Position numbers and translations under genes: made by a program. Below, in pieces: positions 47,809-59,014 of a DNA stretch of 64,000 nucleotides. The notes under the pieces are model-generated. The model saw only the letters and a list, made by a program, of their open reading frames with translations, did no database searches and was not told the DNA's origin. Each line of letters begins with the position of its first letter. Position 1 is the stretch's first letter. Source of the stretch: Pascua guehoae (taxonomy: Eukaryota > Basidiomycota > Tremellomycetes > Trichosporonales > Trichosporonaceae); the NCBI GenBank assembly GCA_001600415.1, contig BCJX01000020.1:335836-399835 (forward strand), given 5' to 3'.

Positions 47809-49035
47809 ATGACCATCTCTGCGACGACGGCACCGAGCATCGCGCGCTCGCTCGCGGCGTGGGCGACGTCCCTGCGCCCCTCGGCTGCGGACATTGCGCT
47901 CGCCGACCGCGCACTGGCGGACACGGTAGCCGTGGCGCTCGCCGCGCGCGACCACCCGTTGAAGGCGATTGCGTCTGCGGGGCAGCTGCCCGACGCGGCG
48001 CGGTGGGCGGCGATGGCGCACGTGCTGGATTTCGACGACCTGCACACGGACACGACGACGCACATTTCCGTCGTGACGGTGCCAGCGACGTTGGCGGCGG
48101 GCGGGGATGCGCGCGCGTACCTGGCCGGCGCGGGGGTGTTTGCGCGGCTGGCGGGTATGTTTGGGTGGGGGCATTATGCGGCGGGGTGGCATATTACGTG
48201 CACTGCTGGCGCGCCGGCGGCGGCGGTCGCGGCCGGGGTGGCGTTGGGGCTGAGCGAGGAGCAGCTCGCGACGGCGATTGCGCTCGCGGTGCCGGCGGCG
48301 GGGGGCGTGCAGGAGGCGTTTGGGACGCACGGCAAGAGTCTCCAGGTGGGCTTTGCGGCCGACGCGGGCGTGCGTGCGGCCCGCCTTGCGGCTGCGGGCG
48401 CCACGGCCGCCCCCGCCGCGGTCGAGAGCTGGCTAAGGAAACTCGGCGGCACACCGGGTACGAAACCGCTCGTCGCCACGCCCGCGGTGCCCGGCGGCCT
48501 CGCGATCAAAATGTTCCCATGCTGCTACGCTATGCAGCGCCCCATCGCCGCCCTCCGCGACCTCCGCGCCCAGACGGGCCTGACACCCCAAGACGTCGTA
48601 AAAGTCACCGTCACCACTCCCGCCGGCACGGTCCACCCCCTCATCTACGACGCGCCCACGACCGGTCTCCAGGGCAAGTTTAGCCTCCAGTACGCCGTCG
48701 CCACGGCCCTCCTCGACGCATACCCCGACTTTGCAGCCTTTACAGACGCGGCCGTCACGCGCCCCGAGGCCCAGGACCTCATGAACAAGGTACAAGTCGT
48801 AAAGACAGACGACCCAAATGACAACCTCCTCGACGGCCAGGTCGTCATCGACCTCGTGACAAAGGACGGAAAAACGCACCGCACACAAATGACCCTCCCG
48901 CCAGGCGCGCCAGACCGCCCGCCCACCGCAGACGAGCTCAGGGACAAGCTTGCGTCGTGTGGCAAGGATGTGCCCGCGCTCCTCGAGAACGTTACCTGGG
49001 AACAGGGGGCCAAGCTCATGGCCGACGCGTTCTAG
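47809..49035 (+). CDS. MmgE/PrpD family protein (methylcitrate dehydratase / aconitate decarboxylase-like)
   Basis: Single exon, 408 residues; family members are usually 440-500. Seen: the N-terminal active-site region VLDFDDLHTDTTTHISVV, followed by a GHYAAGWHITCTAG segment matching the H-x-T-x-x-x-G motif of the family, then GTHGKSLQVGFAADAG and KMFPCCYAMQRPIAAL. Family members dehydrate 2-methylcitrate or decarboxylate cis-aconitate; which substrate applies cannot be told here. The gene has no intron and is extremely GC-rich at third positions, unlike its multi-intron neighbours, so bacterial origin is possible but unproven. The start at 47809 follows a CACACCACG context; the longer frame from 47650 is leader-like. 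Confidence 0.85.
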   Translation: MTISATTAPSIARSLAAWATSLRPSAADIALADRALADTVAVALAARDHPLKAIASAGQLPDAARWAAMAHVLDFDDLHTDTTTHISVVTVPATLAAGGDARAYLAGAGVFARLAGMFGWGHYAAGWHITCTAGAPAAAVAAGVALGLSEEQLATAIALAVPAAGGVQEAFGTHGKSLQVGFAADAGVRAARLAAAGATAAPAAVESWLRKLGGTPGTKPLVATPAVPGGLAIKMFPCCYAMQRPIAALRDLRAQTGLTPQDVVKVTVTTPAGTVHPLIYDAPTTGLQGKFSLQYAVATALLDAYPDFAAFTDAAVTRPEAQDLMNKVQVVKTDDPNDNLLDGQVVIDLVTKDGKTHRTQMTLPPGAPDRPPTADELRDKLASCGKDVPALLENVTWEQGAKLMADAF

Positions 49036-50544
49036 GCCGCAAAGGACGACGGTTGGCTTCCCCGCGGAGGGTGGTAGTGTAGAGGTCTGGCCATGTGGTA
49101 GTGTAGACGGGCCATGGGCTATGGGCCAGCATGGCCACCAGTTTGTAGACGTACGATGCAAAACAAGAGTAGCTATCCTGTCCCGATGAGTACACATGCG
49201 TTGAGAAAGCGTGAGACACCGATGACGATGGTGACGCTGTCGCCAGGCCCCCAGCGGTGAAGAATGACCATCCAAGGCTGGCGGCTTGGCAAGCGTTGCG
49301 CTCCGCTAGAGAACGGGGTCAAAGAGGTGGGTGTCGCCTTCATCCCATACCCATGTGCACATTACTATCTCGACCGGCTGCCACAGTGAGGCTCACGCGC
49401 AGCAATCGCATGATTTTCCACACCACCGTGGGACTGCACCTGTCCTGCAACTGTACAGTAGTTTACCGCTGAACAATGTAGCGGTGGGTGCTGAACTGTG
49501 AACACAGCCGACGACGTACGTTGTCGCAGACAAGACTGCAGTGGCAACAACCCGTTCAACCCGTTCAACCGGTTCTTCAGCCTTGCGGGCTGCATCAGTA
49601 GAAACCTCACGTTGCTGCCACACTCTGACCGTTTCCTCCCCTCGCGCACGCCATCCCACCTGTCCCCAAGCGTGCCCACCAAAAACGTCAGACTACCACG
49701 GGGCAGCTCTACGACGTCGACGGAGACACGATTCGAACGCGCGCGCCCAGAGGGCACCTCCTTGCCTGGGGCATAGCAGGGAGGCGGAGTAACCACTTTC
49801 CTACCCCGCCGATGGTGGGCGGCGTTGGGGCTCCACCACGGGCGGGAGTTGGCTGGGTGGCAGGCGAGGCGGGCAGGGGGGAGGGCAGAGGATGTCCGAG
49901 TGTTTGTATGTGCATGATGGATTCGAGGCTCTGCGCCTCTGCGCTTGATGGGTCCGCTGTGAGGTCGACTACTGCGACTCAAGCAGTATTGCTTGTCGTC
50001 AGTGCCCGCTCGTCAATGAGTTTGCCTACGATCGCTCTGTTTATTTGAGAGTTCTTCCTTGGTCCTCAGCTTTGGCTGGCGTCATTGCTATGAGCTGTCT
50101 CTTGTCCGATGCAGTGCGACATGCCGCAGTTACTGCAGCGTTGTGCTCCATCTGTAACATCAACGCTTCAGACCTCTTTTAAAACACTGCCGAGCAGGAT
50201 TCAGCTGCTTGTATACTACATGATATGACCGTCCGAGAATTTCTCACCATGAGGGCAATTGCTCCCCTCACATGGCACACGCTCGCTGACTCCCATCCCG
50301 TGCCTCCACAGTCGCTCCCTCCTCCACGGCCCATCCGTCCTCCACGGCCCATCCCTCCTACACGGCCATCCCTCCTCCTAACCGCGCCACGCCCAACGCT
50401 CAACGCAATACGGCCCACGCCCAACGGCCTACGCCCCAAGCCTACGCTCCTCGCCCAACGACCCACGCCACGCTCCCCTACACTCCCTCTTCCAAACGCT
50501 GCGACTTATCCTCAAGCTCCTTGATCCGCCGATACTCCTAACCA
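49036..50544. other. Intergenic between the convergent MmgE/PrpD and DUF4211 genes
   Basis: It carries the tRNA-Ser gene and a C-rich irregular repeat at about 50318-50470 (CCTCCACGGCCCATC and ACGCCCAACG variants). No protein gene is supported. Confidence 0.55.
49718..49810 (-). tRNA. tRNA-Ser (anticodon GCT) with short intron
   Basis: The cloverleaf was built by hand. Acceptor GGCGGGG (49804-49810 complement) pairs fully with CTCCGTC (two wobbles). D arm: GGA..TCC with loop AAGTGGTTAC. Anticodon stem: CCTCC/GGAGG. The anticodon GCT is at 49775-49777. An intron of about 11 nt follows base 37. The long variable arm GCCC-TCT-GGGC is typical of serine tRNA. The T arm is GCGCG/CGTGT around TTCGAAT. 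All stems close, so this should be functional. Confidence 0.9.
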
Positions 50545-52983
50545 TCAGCACAACATTTCCATTTGCCTCTTTCCCACCTTTGTCTGGAACCCGCGCTTGT
50601 CCATCCACTCGGTGACGCGGTCGACACTCTTGTACTCGTGCGGCAGGGGGCCCTTGGACTTGAGCCGTGCGATGCGCTGGCGCGTCTGTGCCCGGCGGCG
50701 GTCGCGGTTTGCGCGGCGCGCACGCTGCTCCTCGGGGTCGGAATCGGGGTCCGTTTCAGACGAGCTCGCCTCCAAGTCTTCGGGGACGGGCTTGTGCAGC
50801 GCCCGCAAGAGGTCGCGGTAGTGCCGGCGCACGCGCGAGTAGAGCATGAATTCCCAGTGGGCAAAGGCGTGGAAGAGTTGGGAGCGTTCGAGGCAATGGT
50901 TTCCTGCCGGGTTAGAATGCGTCTTGTATCACAAGCACGAGGGGATTCTAGGACGCACCCATGTTGAACTGTGTGGGGAGGCCGTACTTGTCCGAGTGGG
51001 CGCCACTGCTGTCGCTATCGCTGCTGCTGTCGTCGTCGTTGTCGCTTTCTTCCTCGGGCTCAAACGTGCGGTGGTTGTACGGCACACCGCCGAGCGTGAC
51101 ATGGTTGCGGCAGTTTTGCTTGTGGCGGTTGCATGCGTTGCAGAAGCTCTTTGGGTTCTTGAGGGGCGTGACCTAGTGTGTGAGCGTGGCCCCGCAAGTC
51201 CCCGCAACTAGGACAAAGCTCTTCAAGAGACGCTGCTGTCGATACCAACCTTGAATACTGGGTACTTTTCCAATGCCTTGCTATAGTCGGGCTTCCAGAT
51301 CTGGCTGGCCACACTGCCCTTCTTGAACCCGTTCATCCTGCTCCTCAGGTCCATGATGTATGGATTAAAGTAGGACGCATTCTCGCCCTTGAGGGGCAGC
51401 ACGCGCTTTCCTTCAATGACAAGCAGGACGAAAAACTGGTAGACGACTTTAAACTTGTACTCTGGCGTCTGGGAAATGTCCATCGAAAACTCGGCAGGGA
51501 GGGCGACGCGTGCTGCCGTAGACTCGCCAGAGTCGGTGATGAACCCCGACGTCCCGTCGGATACCGTACTCGCGTCCGAATCCGAGTCCGAGTCGTCTTG
51601 GCTGCTCTCCGATGTCGTCGACTCGACAATCCCCAGGCGCTGGTTTCGCAACTTGCGGAGGCGGCGCTGGTGGTCGGTCTCGCCCCGCTGTCGTAGCCGT
51701 GTCTTGGACTGGAAGCGCTCAGGTTCGTCCATCTCGAGCTCGGCCGCAAAGTCGCGTTCCTCCTCCGTCTCGGCGTCCGGGTCGTCGTCATCGTCTGGGT
51801 CCCTCCGCCGGCGCTTCTTGCGCCGGTCGTCCCGGTCCTTGGCACGCCGTTTGCCTTTGTCTTTGGAGCGGCGCTTGCCATCTTTGGAGCGGCGCTTGTC
51901 CGTGTCTTTGGAGCGGCGTTTGTCCGTGTCTTTGGAGCGACCTTTGCCCTTGTCCTTGCTGCGCGATGTTTCCTTCTCCTTGCCCTTGCCTTGAGTCGCA
52001 GGAGCCTTGCGCTTGACCGAGGCACGCGCGGGTTCTCCCTCGTCGTCGGCGTCGCTCTCGGCACTCGACTCGACGTACTCTGCAGTAATCGGCGCCCGTC
52101 GCTTGTGTGTTGGAGGTGGACGATCATACAACAGCGTGTACTGTGCCTTGACGTCTTCAGACAAGGTCGGCAGCGGGTGGGTGGGGGGTGGCCGATCATA
52201 CAACAGCGTGTACTGTGCCTTGACGTCTTCAGACAAGGTCGGCAGTTCGATGAAATCGATGATCCTGCGCGCCATCTTTGGTTGCGGGACAATCCTGGCC
52301 TGACTCCGGGTACTGCGCGTGCTGCGCGTCGGCGATGTCGAGGCCGGGGGCGGGACGCGGCCCGACCTCGTTCTCGCGCGTCCCTTGTTGGGCGAGCCAG
52401 ACTCCTCGGGGCTCGCAGTCGCTCCGAGGGCGGCGGACGCGGACCGGCGTTCTTGCTCCTCTGTCTGGCCCGAGGTCGAGGCCGACACTGGGGCTTTGGC
52501 ACGTGAGGGTCTGGCGCGTTTGGGCTTTGGTGTGGGGACAAACACGACATCCTCTTCCTCGTGCTCCTCGTGCTCTTCCTCCTCTTCCTCTTCTTCGTCA
52601 CTGTCCGAGCGTGCGGGGCGGATCGCTTCCGGGTTGGAGTTGAGCGATGTCCGGTTCCGCTTGTACGTCGTCACGGGCCGGTACGAGGGAAGAGGCACAA
52701 TGTCGCTGTCGCTATCGCTCGCGTGGTAGTCATCGTCCTCACCGTCCGAGACGGCCACGCGCCGCTTCTTGGTCGGCGACGATACCGGCGCCAGGCTCAG
52801 CTGGACGGCCTCGAGGCCAACCGATCCCTCCGAGTCGTCCGACGCGTGACGCGCGCGCTGGGAACGCTGGCTGCTCCGTGGAGCACTCGCCGAGGCACGC
52901 GTACTGCGCCGCGTCAACGACGAGGCAGGCGAGGATTGTGAGAAATGCGAGTGCAACGTCGTCTGCTTCTTTCGCGGCGGCAT
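50545..52983 (-). CDS. DUF4211-domain nuclear protein, highly charged
   Basis: Exons (minus): 51250-52983, 50959-51172, 50545-50903; 768 residues. The first 550 residues are disordered and highly charged: Ser/Arg-rich start, acidic runs (DEEEEEEEEHEEHEEE), and KDKGKRRSKD-type basic repeats. The C-terminal part is folded: YKFKVVYQFFVLLVIEGKRV, a FNPYIMDLRSRMNGFKKGS segment, then a Cys-rich motif FCNACNRHKQNCRNHV, and NHCLERSQLFHAFAHWEFML. This arrangement matches fungal DUF4211 proteins, whose role is poorly known; chromatin association is inference from composition. The protein contains a recent 24-residue internal tandem duplication (LPTLSEDVKAQYTLLYDR twice). The splice joins keep phase. 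Confidence 0.75.
52121..52245. repeat. In-frame 72-bp tandem duplication inside the DUF4211 gene
   Basis: The 53 bases at 52121-52173 recur exactly at 52193-52245, offset by 72 bp (24 codons). The remaining 19 bp of the unit are diverged, so the event is recent and frame-preserving. Confidence 0.93.
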
Positions 52984-53219
52984 GCTTGGCAAGGGAGTCG
53001 GTGGTGGTGAGGATGGATGGTGAAGGACAATGGGCGAAAACACCAGATGACGAGTGAAGGCCGACCATGTTAGCAGGGGGAGAGGCAAGATGGATCAACA
53101 CAGATGGTGGAGGGATAGACCACCGTGGGAAACCAAAGGTCCCAATCTTCGATTTCTGCGTGTGTTGAATTTCCGCCGTCCAACTTGGATTTCAACTACA
53201 AGACATCACAACATCGACC
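52984..53219. promoter_or_regulatory. Divergent promoter DUF4211 gene/RPA34
   Basis: A 236-bp non-coding region between two divergent start codons. Nothing beyond pyrimidine-rich leader sequence and an AACTACAAGACATCACAACA stretch before the RPA34 ATG stands out. Confidence 0.4.
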
Positions 53220-55034
53220 ATGTCTGCCGTCGCTGGCCCGTCCAAGCCCAAGACCAAGCTCAAGAAGGGCAAGAAGGCCGCGCCTGTCCCCGTCGTCGCG
53301 GCCGTCGACTCGGACTCGGAATCCGACTCGGCCTCGGACGCGAGCACCGACAGCGACGACCTCGATGCCACTCCCCCCACCCCTGCGTCCAGGCCGAGGG
53401 ACAATGGGAGCAAGCCTTCGTCTCTTCGGTGCGTGCATGATCTCCTGCCTTGATAAAGCCGGTAGAGTGCAGATGGTTGTGATTAGCTGCGCTGTCTTGT
53501 CCCCGCAGCCTTCCTCTGGCGCTGTCACGGCTACGCGCTGGGCAAACAATGGATCGGTTGTGTTTGCAGCAACAGCTCGTCTCCATGCCATGGGAACGCC
53601 GCTGACCCCGCAGAAAGTACCAGGCGCCCCCGGGAATGGAAGAGGTCAAAATCTCTGTCGGATATGGAGGACCGTTCGAGTACGACGCCATGCTCAAGCC
53701 CGGATTGGAATTGTGGGCCATTCGCGTGCCCGCCGACGTAAGTTTGCCGCTTGTTGGAAACTGCGGCGCTGGCTGCGCGTGGATGAATGTGTGCCAGGGG
53801 AGACACTGGAGAGGGTGTGGACGTATGTGCAGCCGGGAGGACGAGGTTTAGGGTGCTGAGTGAAGGGCGTGGATACAGACTGTTCGGTGCTTCTGGAACA
53901 CGAGTCGTCCAGCCAGAGTGGTCACGGGAGATTGGCGACGTCAAAGGTCCTCGTGGACCACTCGTGGCGGAATTGTCAGGCGGGGATGACACAAGCCCCT
54001 CGTGACAAGGCCCTCGAGACGCTGCCGTGCGGTGGAGACTGCACGAACAATGCCCCTTCAGCCCCTGCCTGCGCCGCGTACTGCAACATACTTGTCCTTC
54101 CTCTCCACCCTGTCGTGTTACACGCGCTAACGCCCAGTTCAAGCCCTCACGCCTGAGCTCGCTCAGCCTCTCGGCGCCGACCGCCGACCAAGTGCACGGC
54201 CAGCTCTCGGCCAAGGGCGCAAGCTACGCCCTGAGCAGCGCGGTCGAGGGTACAGGCGAGGCGGCGGGGATGCGCCTGCTCGTGCCCCAGAAGCGGGGGA
54301 CGTTGATGCAGGGTGAGTGGCTGGGGAGGGGTGGTGGGGGGGTTGGGGCTGGAAGAAGGAGGGGAGGGGAGTTCGTGTTGGCACTGTAGCAGGTGGGCTG
54401 CGTTCCTGCGCGGTAGGCTGTGAGAGCGGGACTGTCGTCTGGCCAGTAGTCGCCGGCAGCTTGTCAATGACTTGCTAGACAGCGAGACCTGGTCGTGGCA
54501 ATGTCAACCAGCTCAATAACCTAATACCGAACGCGGTCTCCAAATCAGCGTATACCCCTCCGATACCACCCAGGGCGACCTTTACTGACCTCCCCAGCCC
54601 CGATCCCGATCACGCGCCACGTCCTCCTCGAGCCGCGCGAGGGCTCTGCGTCGTCGACATCGTGGACGGCGCCGCCCAAGCCCAAGCGCGAGCAGCCCGC
54701 CCACCTGCTCAAGTTCCGCAACCGCGCGTACGGCTTTGACACGCCCGGTCCCGCCGCGACGGTCGTGGCCGAGGAGGATGAGAAGGAGGACGGCGACGCG
54801 GACGACAAGATGGACGAGGATGAGAAGCACGACGAGGCGGATGAAAAGGAGGAGGGCTATGTGGGTGTCGTTGCAAAGTCTCCCAAAAAGGCAAAGGCGG
54901 CAAAGTCGCCCAAAAAGGCCAGCAAGGACAAGGAGACCAAGTCGCCCAAAAAGGACGACAAGGAGAAGCGCAAGAAGCGCAAGAGTGACGTGGGCGAGTC
55001 GCCAGTGAAGAAGAAGAGGAAGGCCAAGGAGTGA
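53220..55034 (+). CDS. RPA34: RNA polymerase I subunit RPA34 (A34.5/PAF49/CAST)
   Basis: Exons 53220-53428, 53614-53737, 54138-54312, 54598-55034; 314 residues. With A49 it forms the TFIIF-like heterodimer of RNA polymerase I in the nucleolus. Seen: a Lys-rich then Ser/Asp-rich N-terminus (DSDSESDSASDASTDSDD), the family motif KYQAPPGMEE (about residue 71), a beta-rich core with LWAIRVPADFKPSRLSSL, HVLLEPREGS and LKFRNRAYGF, and a highly charged C-terminal tail with several KSPKK repeats ending KKKRKAKE. The three introns (185, 400 and 285 nt) are several times longer than elsewhere in the window. Joins keep phase, but no transcript evidence is available, so an extra small exon could be missed. 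Confidence 0.82.
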
Positions 55035-55324
55035 TCCGTTGGTCTTGATACCTTTGACTGCGCGGCAGGAGATAGACGGACTCGGATGTGTTGGATATGC
55101 ATACACAGGATACCACTACAAAAAAAAAAAAAAAACAAAGGGAAGACGTGGTGGTGACAAGGGTGATGGTGGTGGTAACGGGGACGCGGTTCGTGGTGAG
55201 TGTATAGTGTATAGTGTGGTTGGTAGCTGTGAGGTAGTTTGAATGTCAGAAAGGTGGGGTGGACGTGTCGTGGAAATCTGCCCTTCTGGACGGGCTCGAG
55301 GTGGAAATGCGGAAACTGTGGTGT
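55035..55324. other. Intergenic between convergent RPA34 and EME1
   Basis: It contains an A16 tract at 55120-55135, about 85 nt after the RPA34 stop. The rest is GGT/GTG-rich. No gene. Confidence 0.6.
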
Positions 55325-57511
55325 CTACGTGAGGGCGAGCGGGTCCGTTCCGCGCATAATATGGTGAACTTTGCGTGATAACGCCTGGGGTCAGTCTGGG
55401 CTATACTACCGCCCCCCCCCCCCGCGTCTCAGCCCACAGCCTCATCTCGCAAGCGCAGGCAGTCGCCACACTCACCTTTCCAACCTGCCGCTTGCTCGCG
55501 GCGCCATTCTTGAGGCTCCGGACTTCACACCCCACAACCAGGTCGGCGGCAGCCTCCTCGCCGCGCCGCTCGGCATATTCGTAGGCGACCATGAGCTCGC
55601 GAAAGGACGGGTACGCCTCTGCGATACCCTGGGCGCCGGCGGCAGTGAGTCCCTGGACTTCTTGGAGCATGAGCTCGAGCGTCTCTGTGGGGTCCACCGA
55701 CTTGCGCTGGTGTGGGGGCGCAGAGAACGGGAGGTGGGATTTGGACAGGAGCTTGTGCTGTCGCCGTCAGAGAGGTGCTTGTAGGATCGGTTCATCAGGT
55801 GGAAACTCACAGGGCGGACGGCGACGTCGCCAGCAAGGTTGAAGAGCCAGTCTTCAATGTCTTCTGTCCTTTCCACTGCTGTTAGTTGATATCCAATCGG
55901 TACAACTCACCCTGCACGATGAAGACCCGTTGCACGACCTGCACACGGAGGAGCTCGGCCTCCATAGTCTCCTTGTCAATGCGTCCATGGACGCCCTGCC
56001 CGATCGTGTCGTCACCCGCGTCCGCGCCAGCAAGACCCGCACGGGCATTCTCACGGAACTGGCGATTAACAATCGACTTTGTGCGTGCGTGGTACTTGTC
56101 CATGCCGCGGATAAGGACGATGAGCTGCTCGGTCTGAGCGAGTGGGATGGCGGAGCGCACCGACGCGATCCACGTCACGAGCATGTCGTCGCCTGAAGAT
56201 ACGCGCTCGACTACATCGTCTGCAGACGCAATGAGCACCGTTGTCGGCTCCCACTCGAACCGCTCCGTATCCAGAGGGACATAGCGCTTCGTCGCTTCGT
56301 CCCACTCGGCACGGACATGACGTCTAAATCGGATGGTGCCCCCGACCACAGTCTCGGCCTCTGACTGGAAGTGAATCGTGGAATGCGAGTCGGCCACACG
56401 CTGCTTGATCTCAGGCATGGCACCCGCGATCGGTGATGACGGGAGGGACAGGTCGTGCGCAAAGTGCAGCTCGACATCACGCAGCGCGTCAATCTTGGAG
56501 GTGCGGAGCTGGTAGGTCAGTCAACAGCGGTGTTGTCGGACCTACGCGGTTGACCTCGGCCAGCTTCTTCTGATACGATTTCTCCGCCTCCTTTGCCGCC
56601 TGTTGTTAGCGAGGTAACATATTGCGGCACCAACCTTGGCCTCATCACGCGCGCGTTGCCGGTCCACTTTCTGGACCTTCTTTGCCTCTTCGCGTGCGCG
56701 CTCGCGCTCCTTCCTCTCCTCCTCGCGCACACGATCGCGTTCCTTCTTCTCCTCTTCACGTGCACGATCACGCTCCTTCTTCTCCGCGAGTTTGACAGCA
56801 GCGCGATTCTCCTTGGCCGCGGTTTCGGCCTCCTGCATGTCAGTCGGTAACAGCGGTGCGGAACGCACTAGGTCGTGTGTGCTCTTCCGCTTCTTGCTTC
56901 GAGGGCGTGGCGGGGTTGCAGGCGCGGCATGCTCAGGACTTGCAGGGCTCAGGTCGGCAGTGTCCCAGAAATTTGGGTCATCGAGGATACTCAGCACCGA
57001 GCGTGACTATGGTCAGCGTTCGTTCTTGCGTGCAACGTACCTTGGGCAGGGAACGATCGGAAGTGTTATCCTGGACCTTTGCCTTTGCCTTGCCCTTGCG
57101 GTTGTCGGACGTGGACGTAGACCCGCGCTTTCCCGAGCAGGCAAGTGCGCTAGGGCTCAGAGGTATGGGAGATGGAAGGCGTGATGGCGGAGAAGGTCGA
57201 CGATGGCCGCGGTTAATCCCACGGAGGATGGCTGTGAAGTCCACCGAGCCGGCCTCAGAACCCGAGTTGTCAGAGTCGTCCAGGACATCAACGATATCTT
57301 TTCGTTTCGTCCTCGAGTTGAAATGATGGCCAGACGGCCCAGCAGTACCTGTCGAGACATGCAACTTGGGGATAGTAGGACGGGATGACCCGACAAAGGC
57401 AATGCCGTCGTCATCAGACGACATCCCATCGGATGTGTCGGAGAGGACAATCACGTCTACTACGTTAGCCAACGACGCACAGACATGGCACATACCTTCG
57501 TCTTCTAACAT
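55325..57511 (-). CDS. EME1: Structure-specific endonuclease subunit EME1/MMS4
   Basis: Eight exons (minus): 57496-57511, 57041-57459, 56635-57006, 56546-56599, 55911-56508, 55811-55875, 55476-55757, 55325-55384; 621 residues. It is the non-catalytic partner of Mus81, which cuts branched recombination and replication intermediates. Seen: a disordered acidic N-terminus starting MLEDEVDVIVLSDTSDG (a SUMO-interaction-like VDVIVLSD), a basic/acidic coiled region (KKERDRVREEERKERERARE, about 195-250), an ERCC4-like domain with HSTIHFQSEAETVVGGTIRF and EQLIVLIRGMDKY, and a C-terminal region resembling helix-hairpin-helix repeats ending LSRKVHHIMRGTDPLALT. As expected for EME1, no ERKxxxD nuclease motif is seen. 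Exon 1 encodes only MLEDE plus one base. Confidence 0.85.
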
Positions 57512-57976
57512 GGATCCAAGATTGCAAGAGGCGAGGGTGGGTAAAGGTTGTGTGGACAAGTGGGTAAGAGGAGGGAGATGAAATACGAGTAGGTGTGAAG
57601 GCGGGGTGGAGAGCAACGAAGATTGCAGGACCAGGGAATGGAAATGGTGGGTGACTAGGTTACTCAACCGGATGAAAACAAACGCGTCGCGTCACTCCAC
57701 CAACTCTATATGCGGATATCATTCAACCTCCGTCGCCCAATCCACCTGACCCCACCTCGTTCTCGCTCTCTTGGCTAACAGTCACACGACAGTCACATTA
57801 AGAGTCTGACAGACGCCTTTATAACGACGACGACCACTCTCAGAGCACTAGCGTACAACTACATACCAACGGCAGAACCATATCCGTCACTGCAGAAAGA
57901 GCGTACGAGTCTGGCATGCACGTGCCTGCATCTATGTATCACGGCCAAGGGCCGCTGGGGTAGGGAGTTGCGTCCA
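57512..57976. other. Intergenic: EME1 upstream region and YKT6 3' side
   Basis: Both flanking genes are on the minus strand. No gene is seen. A CTATATGCGGATATC stretch near 57706-57720 and CTTTATAACGACGAC near 57814-57828 are AT-rich islands that could serve promoter or 3'-end functions. Confidence 0.45.
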
Positions 57977-59014
57977 TTACATGACGACACAGCAAGAGTT
58001 TTGCTGGGGAGCACCGTCAGCCACCTATCCCATACCGCGCATGCTTGACTCACCTTCTTGGCTGTCTTGTAGAACATCTTGCTCTGCGTCGAGAGGGCGT
58101 TCGAGCGCTCGACCAGGTTATCCAGCTTCTCACCACGCTCGAGAACCGACTCGATTGTCTTGTGCTGTGGGATGTTAGCCAGGTGCTGCTGGCATGCTCA
58201 AAGACGTATCCAAGCCGTCCGTTGCGCTGCACAAAGGCGCAGAGCGGTGCACTTTGCTGTACAACATCGCATACCCCTTTGACGCCACGGGCACGGATTG
58301 TCACCGCGTTTCACCGCCCTTGACCGCCCACTCACCAGAACAACCTTGGTCTCATCGAGCTCCTGCTGGACCTTCATGATCGTGTCGGCCTGCTTGGGGT
58401 CCTGGTACTTTGCGAGGTACGATGCGAGGGTGCCCTCGAGCTTGCCCTTCTGGGCTGGGGGCAGGCCGCCGGCAGCGTTCTGCGACGGGTTGCCGCCAAA
58501 GGCAGCCGACGAGGCGGCCTGGAACGACGGTGCCGCAGAGGGGTTGGGAAGCTGGCTGATGAGCGCGTTGTTCTCATCCAGGATCTTGGTGAGAAGCGAG
58601 AACGCGGGGCGGTAAGGGTATTCTGTGTCGGTGATCATGACAGCTGTGCAGGTCAGGCAAGTGTGCTACGTTTCGGGGGATCGCGGCGCGGGTACGTACC
58701 AGCGAGACCGAGACCGCCGGGGGTGCGCGAGGCTGTGCGGAAGACGTGCGCCTTGTAGTTGTTCTCCTCGACAGACGATGGCTGGTTAGGAGGGGTGCGC
58801 TCGGCGACAGTCTGGCATATTGTCAACAACAGTTGTATTGTGGTGGGTGAGTGTAACTCATGTGCCGTACCTTTGTGAAGAATGACATAAACTCGCCAAC
58901 GCTGCCACGCTGGTAAAAGGAAAAGCTGCTAAGGTCCTGAGCCGTGCCGAGAACATTGGCCTGGGCTGGCGTGGCGCCAGAGACGGAGAGGAGGGAGAGC
59001 GAGTAGACCTTCAT
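57977..59014 (-). CDS. YKT6: R-SNARE YKT6 (longin type, lipid-anchored)
   Basis: Five exons (minus): 58871-59014, 58700-58811, 58336-58643, 58054-58164, 57977-58003; 233 residues, slightly longer than the usual 200. It is a v-SNARE acting in ER-Golgi, endosome-vacuole and autophagosome fusion. Seen: the longin domain [30 protein letters not shown], then VAERTPP and [17 protein letters not shown]. The SNARE motif runs [18 protein letters not shown] through [20 protein letters not shown] with the zero-layer Arg. The C-terminus NSCCVVM has the palmitoylated Cys followed by a CaaX prenylation box (CVVM). The last 27-nt exon encodes only QNSCCVVM. The excess length is an Ala/Pro/Gly-rich insert (about 110-140) before the SNARE motif. 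Confidence 0.95.
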
